A stretch of 34,356 nt of DNA, taken from NCBI GenBank assembly GCA_024518585.1, contig JANIHI010000017.1, positions 1 to 34,356 of the forward strand. The letters run 5' to 3'. Source of the stretch: Methanolinea sp. GTDB taxonomy: Archaea; Halobacteriota; Methanomicrobia; Methanomicrobiales; Methanospirillaceae. Both the position numbers and the translations under genes were made by a program. Under the pieces are notes generated by a model, which worked only from the letters and a program-made list of their open reading frames with translations, was not told the origin of the DNA and did no database searches. Shown here piece after piece: positions 31,193 to 34,356 of this stretch; the first letter of the stretch is position 1, and every line of letters begins with the position of its first letter.

Positions 31193-31465
31193 TCAGTCCA
31201 CCAGCGGCAACAGCATTGACTCAAGCGTCTCGGCACTCGTGACCCCTTCAAGGCTCCGGACCACACGCCCGTCCTTCTCGATGACAAGGGTGGGCACGAC
31301 CCGGATGCCGTACCTGTTGGCCATGTCCATGTGCTGGTCAACGTCCACCTTCCGTATCTCCACCCGATCACCCATCTTCCTCTTCAGTTCTTCAAGGATT
31401 GGCCCTTGTCGCTTGCATGGTCCGCACCATTCGGCAAAAAAGTCGATCAAAACCGGTCTGCTCAT
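31193..31465 (-). CDS. Thioredoxin-family protein
   Basis: A 90-residue thioredoxin-fold protein with active site AEWCGPCKRQ and the cis-proline in IRVVPTLVIEKDG. It lacks the first strand and helix of bacterial thioredoxin, which is common for small archaeal thioredoxin/glutaredoxin-like proteins. As first gene before npdG it could be linked to NADPH or F420-driven disulfide reduction; no thioredoxin reductase is nearby, so the electron donor is open. Confidence 0.9.
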   Translation of the reverse strand: MSRPVLIDFFAEWCGPCKRQGPILEELKRKMGDRVEIRKVDVDQHMDMANRYGIRVVPTLVIEKDGRVVRSLEGVTSAETLESMLLPLVD

Positions 31466-31519
31466 TGTATTCCCACGTGTCTTAGTGGAAGAAAAAGGAA
31501 CTTAAAGATTTTTATTGGT

Positions 31520-32974
31520 TTATTTGGAGAGGATTTCCTTGATAATCTCGCCGTAGGCCGGACGGGTGACCGCAACACCGATGATGACCCCGAGCATCGT
31601 GATGATGGCAAAGCCCCGGAGGCTCGAGAGGTCCATCAGCGCAAGCGGGACCATGGCAATGATGACAGTCGCTGCCGAGACGAGGATAATTCCGAGTGCC
31701 CGGCCCAGGCGCTTCGTGTAGAGTGTGGGAGAGGGTACCTTCCCCTCGTGCAGGATCTCATCGGTGATAATAACGAGCTGGTCGATTCCCGTCCCGAGAA
31801 CCGCGACGAGACCGGCAATCGCTGCCAGGTCGAGCTGCTGGATGAACGTGGCTATCCCCAGGAGGATGACGATCTCAGAGAGGTTCGTTGCCATCATCGG
31901 CAGCACGATTGCCGGTTCCCTGTACCGGTAGTAGACCACTGCACCAACTGCCGCCGCGGCAATAATGAAGGCCACGGCACACATGAACCTGAAGTAGTCT
32001 GAGAGCTCTGCCGGGACGAACCCTGAACCTGCCACCGTGACACCCACGGGGAGCGCCCCGGCCCGCAGGTGGATCTCGAGGTTCTTTGCCGCCTCAAGTC
32101 CGGCGTTCCCCGAGCCTGTGGATGCGTAGAGCTGGCGGATTTGTTCGACGGCGAGCTTTGCGGCCAGTTCGTGGGAGAGAGGTGCACTGTAGACGATAGT
32201 GCCGTCAAGAACCATGTCCAGGTAGTGGGCATCGGGGTTTTCGACTGCCCCCGTCCGGATGGCGCCCTCCTGGAACTTGGCTGCACCCTCCTGGCTGAGC
32301 GTGAAAGAGACCCCCCAGACCGTGCTCCCTGGCGGCTCGTGGCTCGGGACGCCGACGGTCGTGATGCTGTCCCCGTAGAGGACATGCTCGGTCTCGTTCC
32401 CGGTCGTGTGGATGCGTATCTCGAACTTGCCCTGCTTGCCGACGATTTCCTTGGCCTGGGTCAGGCTGATGCCGGCCAGCTCAACCCTGATGTAGTGGGA
32501 GACGCCTGAGAGCCCAATGAGGGGGTTGACCCGGGCATCTTTCGTGCCGAGGGCGTTTAACTTGTTCTCGAGGATTCGCTTGATATCTTCTGCCGTCTGG
32601 CGGGAAATCCCCTGCTCGTAGGATGTCAGGCGGCCACCGGCGTCAGTGAAGTCCCGTTCGAGTTCCTCTCTCGGGACGAATTTCCTGATCTCGATCCGTT
32701 TCTCGTCGATAATGACAACATCGGCATCCAGCGCTTTCTGGAGGTCCCCGGCAAAATCACCGACGGGCCTGTCCGTCTCAAAACCTGCGACAACTGCCTG
32801 GAACTCCATCTGCAGCCAGGTCCCCTCCTGCAGGTCAAGGCCGTACTGGATGTTGGTGGTGAATTTCCCGTCCTCAAACCGGGGGCCAATCGCGATCGCT
32901 GCACCCACGACAAGGACAATCATCAGGGCGACCTGCCAGTGGCTCACGATCGCCTTGATCTTTCCCGACGTCAT
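31520..32974 (-). CDS. secD: Protein-export membrane protein SecD
   Basis: A 484-residue membrane protein of the RND family that helps protein release on the outer side of the membrane. One N-terminal helix (about 12-31), a large outer domain, then five helices. Typical parts: NIQYGLDLQEGTWLQME after the first helix, AVLGTGIDQLVIITDEIL in the middle helices, and TMLGVIIGVAVTRPAYGEII near the end. ATG 32974 overlaps the secF stop (ATGA 32971-32974); the longer frame to 33118 lies in secF. Confidence 0.95.
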   Translation of the reverse strand: MTSGKIKAIVSHWQVALMIVLVVGAAIAIGPRFEDGKFTTNIQYGLDLQEGTWLQMEFQAVVAGFETDRPVGDFAGDLQKALDADVVIIDEKRIEIRKFVPREELERDFTDAGGRLTSYEQGISRQTAEDIKRILENKLNALGTKDARVNPLIGLSGVSHYIRVELAGISLTQAKEIVGKQGKFEIRIHTTGNETEHVLYGDSITTVGVPSHEPPGSTVWGVSFTLSQEGAAKFQEGAIRTGAVENPDAHYLDMVLDGTIVYSAPLSHELAAKLAVEQIRQLYASTGSGNAGLEAAKNLEIHLRAGALPVGVTVAGSGFVPAELSDYFRFMCAVAFIIAAAAVGAVVYYRYREPAIVLPMMATNLSEIVILLGIATFIQQLDLAAIAGLVAVLGTGIDQLVIITDEILHEGKVPSPTLYTKRLGRALGIILVSAATVIIAMVPLALMDLSSLRGFAIITMLGVIIGVAVTRPAYGEIIKEILSK

Positions 32975-33825
32975 CGTCCACCCCGCTTGAGCACGAACCA
33001 TTTTATGATCCCGGCGTTCGTAAGCCACGTGTTCATCATGTCCACGACCAGCCCGATCAGGAGGACGGTTGCAATCTCCCAGATGACGGTAATCTGCCCA
33101 ATGAATGCAACGACCCACATCGCACAGACCGCAGCAATCGTTGTGGTGGTCATGATGATCCCTGTCTTGAATGCCCCTACAAGTTTTTCCTCAAGCTTCC
33201 CCTGCCGCTTGAGGACACGCATCGTAAGGAGGATATCGGAGTCCACGGAATACCCGATCAGCATCAGGAGACCGGCTGTTGTCGGGAGGGAGAGCTCGAT
33301 CCCGACGAGGCTCATCCCCGCCGCCGTCATAACGATGTCCGCGAATGCAGACAGGACGACTGCCCCGGCGGGAACAAACGAGCGGAACGCAAGGAAGACA
33401 ACGACTGTCATCCCCAGGAACGAGATGACCAGGGCAATCAGAGCCTGTTGCTGGAGTGTCGCCCCAAACGACGCCCCGATCTGGTCGATCTTTGCATCCG
33501 GGTACCGCGAACCGATGGCTGTTGCGAGTCTCTGGAGGCTGGCGTCATCCATCGGTCCGAATTTCAGGTATTTTCCATTATTTACTCCTTCGCCGACAGA
33601 GAGGAGGGGGTAACCTGCAAACGCGGCCCGTATCTGATCGGGCGAATCGGTCGTAAAAAGGGTGACCGCCGTGCCCCCCGAAAAATCGATTCCCGGTCGG
33701 ACCGGCATCCCCCAACTGGCCATGTTGAGACCGAGGATGGCCAGGCAGAGGACGAGGAGGACCATGGGGACCAGGACCATCTGCCGGGGGGTATACCTGT
33801 TGACATCATAACCGACAAGTCCCAT
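32971..33825 (-). CDS. secF: Protein-export membrane protein SecF
   Basis: A 284-residue six-helix partner of SecD. It has the first helix near residue 20, PVRPGIDFSGGTAVTLF (the SecF Gly-x-Asp-Phe-x-Gly-Gly motif), TTAGLLMLIGYSVDSDILLT and the terminal helices TVLLIGLVVDMMNTWL. Length is normal for archaea. It is first in the secF-secD pair. The DUF2551 gene is divergent, 194 bases away. Confidence 0.95.
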   Translation of the reverse strand: MGLVGYDVNRYTPRQMVLVPMVLLVLCLAILGLNMASWGMPVRPGIDFSGGTAVTLFTTDSPDQIRAAFAGYPLLSVGEGVNNGKYLKFGPMDDASLQRLATAIGSRYPDAKIDQIGASFGATLQQQALIALVISFLGMTVVVFLAFRSFVPAGAVVLSAFADIVMTAAGMSLVGIELSLPTTAGLLMLIGYSVDSDILLTMRVLKRQGKLEEKLVGAFKTGIIMTTTTIAAVCAMWVVAFIGQITVIWEIATVLLIGLVVDMMNTWLTNAGIIKWFVLKRGGR

Positions 33826-33989
33826 ATCCTAGTTATTGGTGATTCATGCGCAAAAACCCTTCTTGAATCCGGGAAACATCATCTCCCAGCACAGGTACGT
33901 ATTCTCACGCATTTTCCGGCTGCAATCGCGAAAATGACCTGTAATAACACTCCTCTCCCTGCCATTCCTTCCGGTTTTAAAGAGAAATG

Positions 33990-34000
33990 CTTATATAAAT
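33990..34000 (+). promoter_or_regulatory. TATA box of the DUF2551 gene
   Basis: CTTATATAAAT is centred about 26 bases before the ATG at 34020, so the message probably starts at or next to the start codon (leaderless). Confidence 0.65.
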
Positions 34001-34019
34001 CTTATAGTGAGTACCGTTC

Positions 34020-34334
34020 ATGAGATCTCCGCACGAGATCAAGGCAGTCATCGAGAGCCGCCTGCGGATGTACCTTTCGCGTGACCAGACCGGGATCAGG
34101 CGTGCGATGCTCAGACTCTTCCTCAAAATGAAGACTCTCACGATATCACGGATTTGCGAGATACTGAACCGGAGGTTTTCCATCAGTTACCATTCCGTTG
34201 CAGCGATGGTAGGGATCATCGCATCGCGGATTGGGATCCTCCATGTCAAGAAAAACAAGGAAGGGACACACAGCATCTACCAGCTCAAGGAGCAGTACGT
34301 CGATCTCGTCGCCCGCATCGTCGGCTCCGGGTGA
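34020..34334 (+). CDS. DUF2551 family protein
   Basis: A 104-residue basic, helical protein: IKAVIESRLRMYLSRDQTGI, then FLKMKTLTISRICEILNRRF and SYHSVAAMVGIIASRIGILH. The regular helices suggest a winged-helix DNA-binding fold. DUF2551 is found in methanogenic Euryarchaeota and has no known function. It is complete, ending 22 bases before the window edge, and has its own TATA box. Confidence 0.75.
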   Translation: MRSPHEIKAVIESRLRMYLSRDQTGIRRAMLRLFLKMKTLTISRICEILNRRFSISYHSVAAMVGIIASRIGILHVKKNKEGTHSIYQLKEQYVDLVARIVGSG

Positions 34335-34356
34335 CCAGAACCCTTCACAATTTTTT

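Noticed and set aside
1-34356. CRISPR arrays, prophage or plasmid genes
   Set aside because: No regularly spaced direct repeats, integrase, phage structural or replication genes are visible; the only mobile element is the transposase tail at the left edge.

Overview
The window is chromosomal DNA from a GC-rich, hydrogen-using methanogenic archaeon. It carries an Eha energy-converting [NiFe] hydrogenase operon running into a formylmethanofuran dehydrogenase operon. It also carries aIF5B, TFB, SRP19, Gar1, ribosomal proteins S6e and S8e, archaeal SecD/SecF, an F420-dependent NADP reductase, and small families (DUF2240, DUF2551) typical of methanogenic Euryarchaeota. PAS-rich kinases, PEGA surface proteins and the Eha/Fwd layout fit the order Methanomicrobiales best. 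That placement is an inference; genus cannot be read from the sequence.

Left arm (1-11.1 kb, plus strand). The window opens in the C-terminus of an IS1595-type transposase. Its end lies directly against ehaB, so the natural 5' end of the operon (ehaA and its promoter) is displaced or missing here. Then follow ehaB-J, an EhaK/L-type subunit, ehaM, ehaN (small subunit), ehaO (large subunit), a polyferredoxin, and fwdD-fwdB-fwdA-fwdC. Almost every junction is an ATGA/GTGA overlap, so the array looks like one translationally coupled unit. It would use H2 and the ion gradient to reduce ferredoxin and feed the electrons into the first CO2-reducing step of methanogenesis.

Signalling region (11.1-21.0 kb). 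A 1176-residue REC-GAF-5xPAS hybrid histidine kinase is on the plus strand. Next come a 42-residue zinc ribbon and a 27-residue hydrophobic peptide with its own promoter. On the minus strand a signalling group follows: a winged-helix/FHA fusion protein, a membrane Ser/Thr kinase starting by ATGA overlap with it, and a DUF362/ferredoxin protein whose frame is broken twice in G runs. MsrB and a PEGA surface protein lie upstream.

Information-processing region (21.1-29.4 kb). This holds a small zinc ribbon, tRNA-His, aIF5B, a 73-nt intergenic stretch that folds on paper into a four-way junction, S6e, DUF2240, S8e, HypB, SRP19, a PHP phosphoesterase, Gar1, TFB with a T15 terminator, and two near-identical tRNA-Ala genes. 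A palindromic repeat occurs three times, each time between convergent genes.

Right arm (29.5-34.4 kb). On the minus strand are a DUF2281-like protein, a class II aldolase of the MJ1418 type, F420H2:NADP oxidoreductase, thioredoxin, and SecF-SecD. A DUF2551 protein on the plus strand closes the window.
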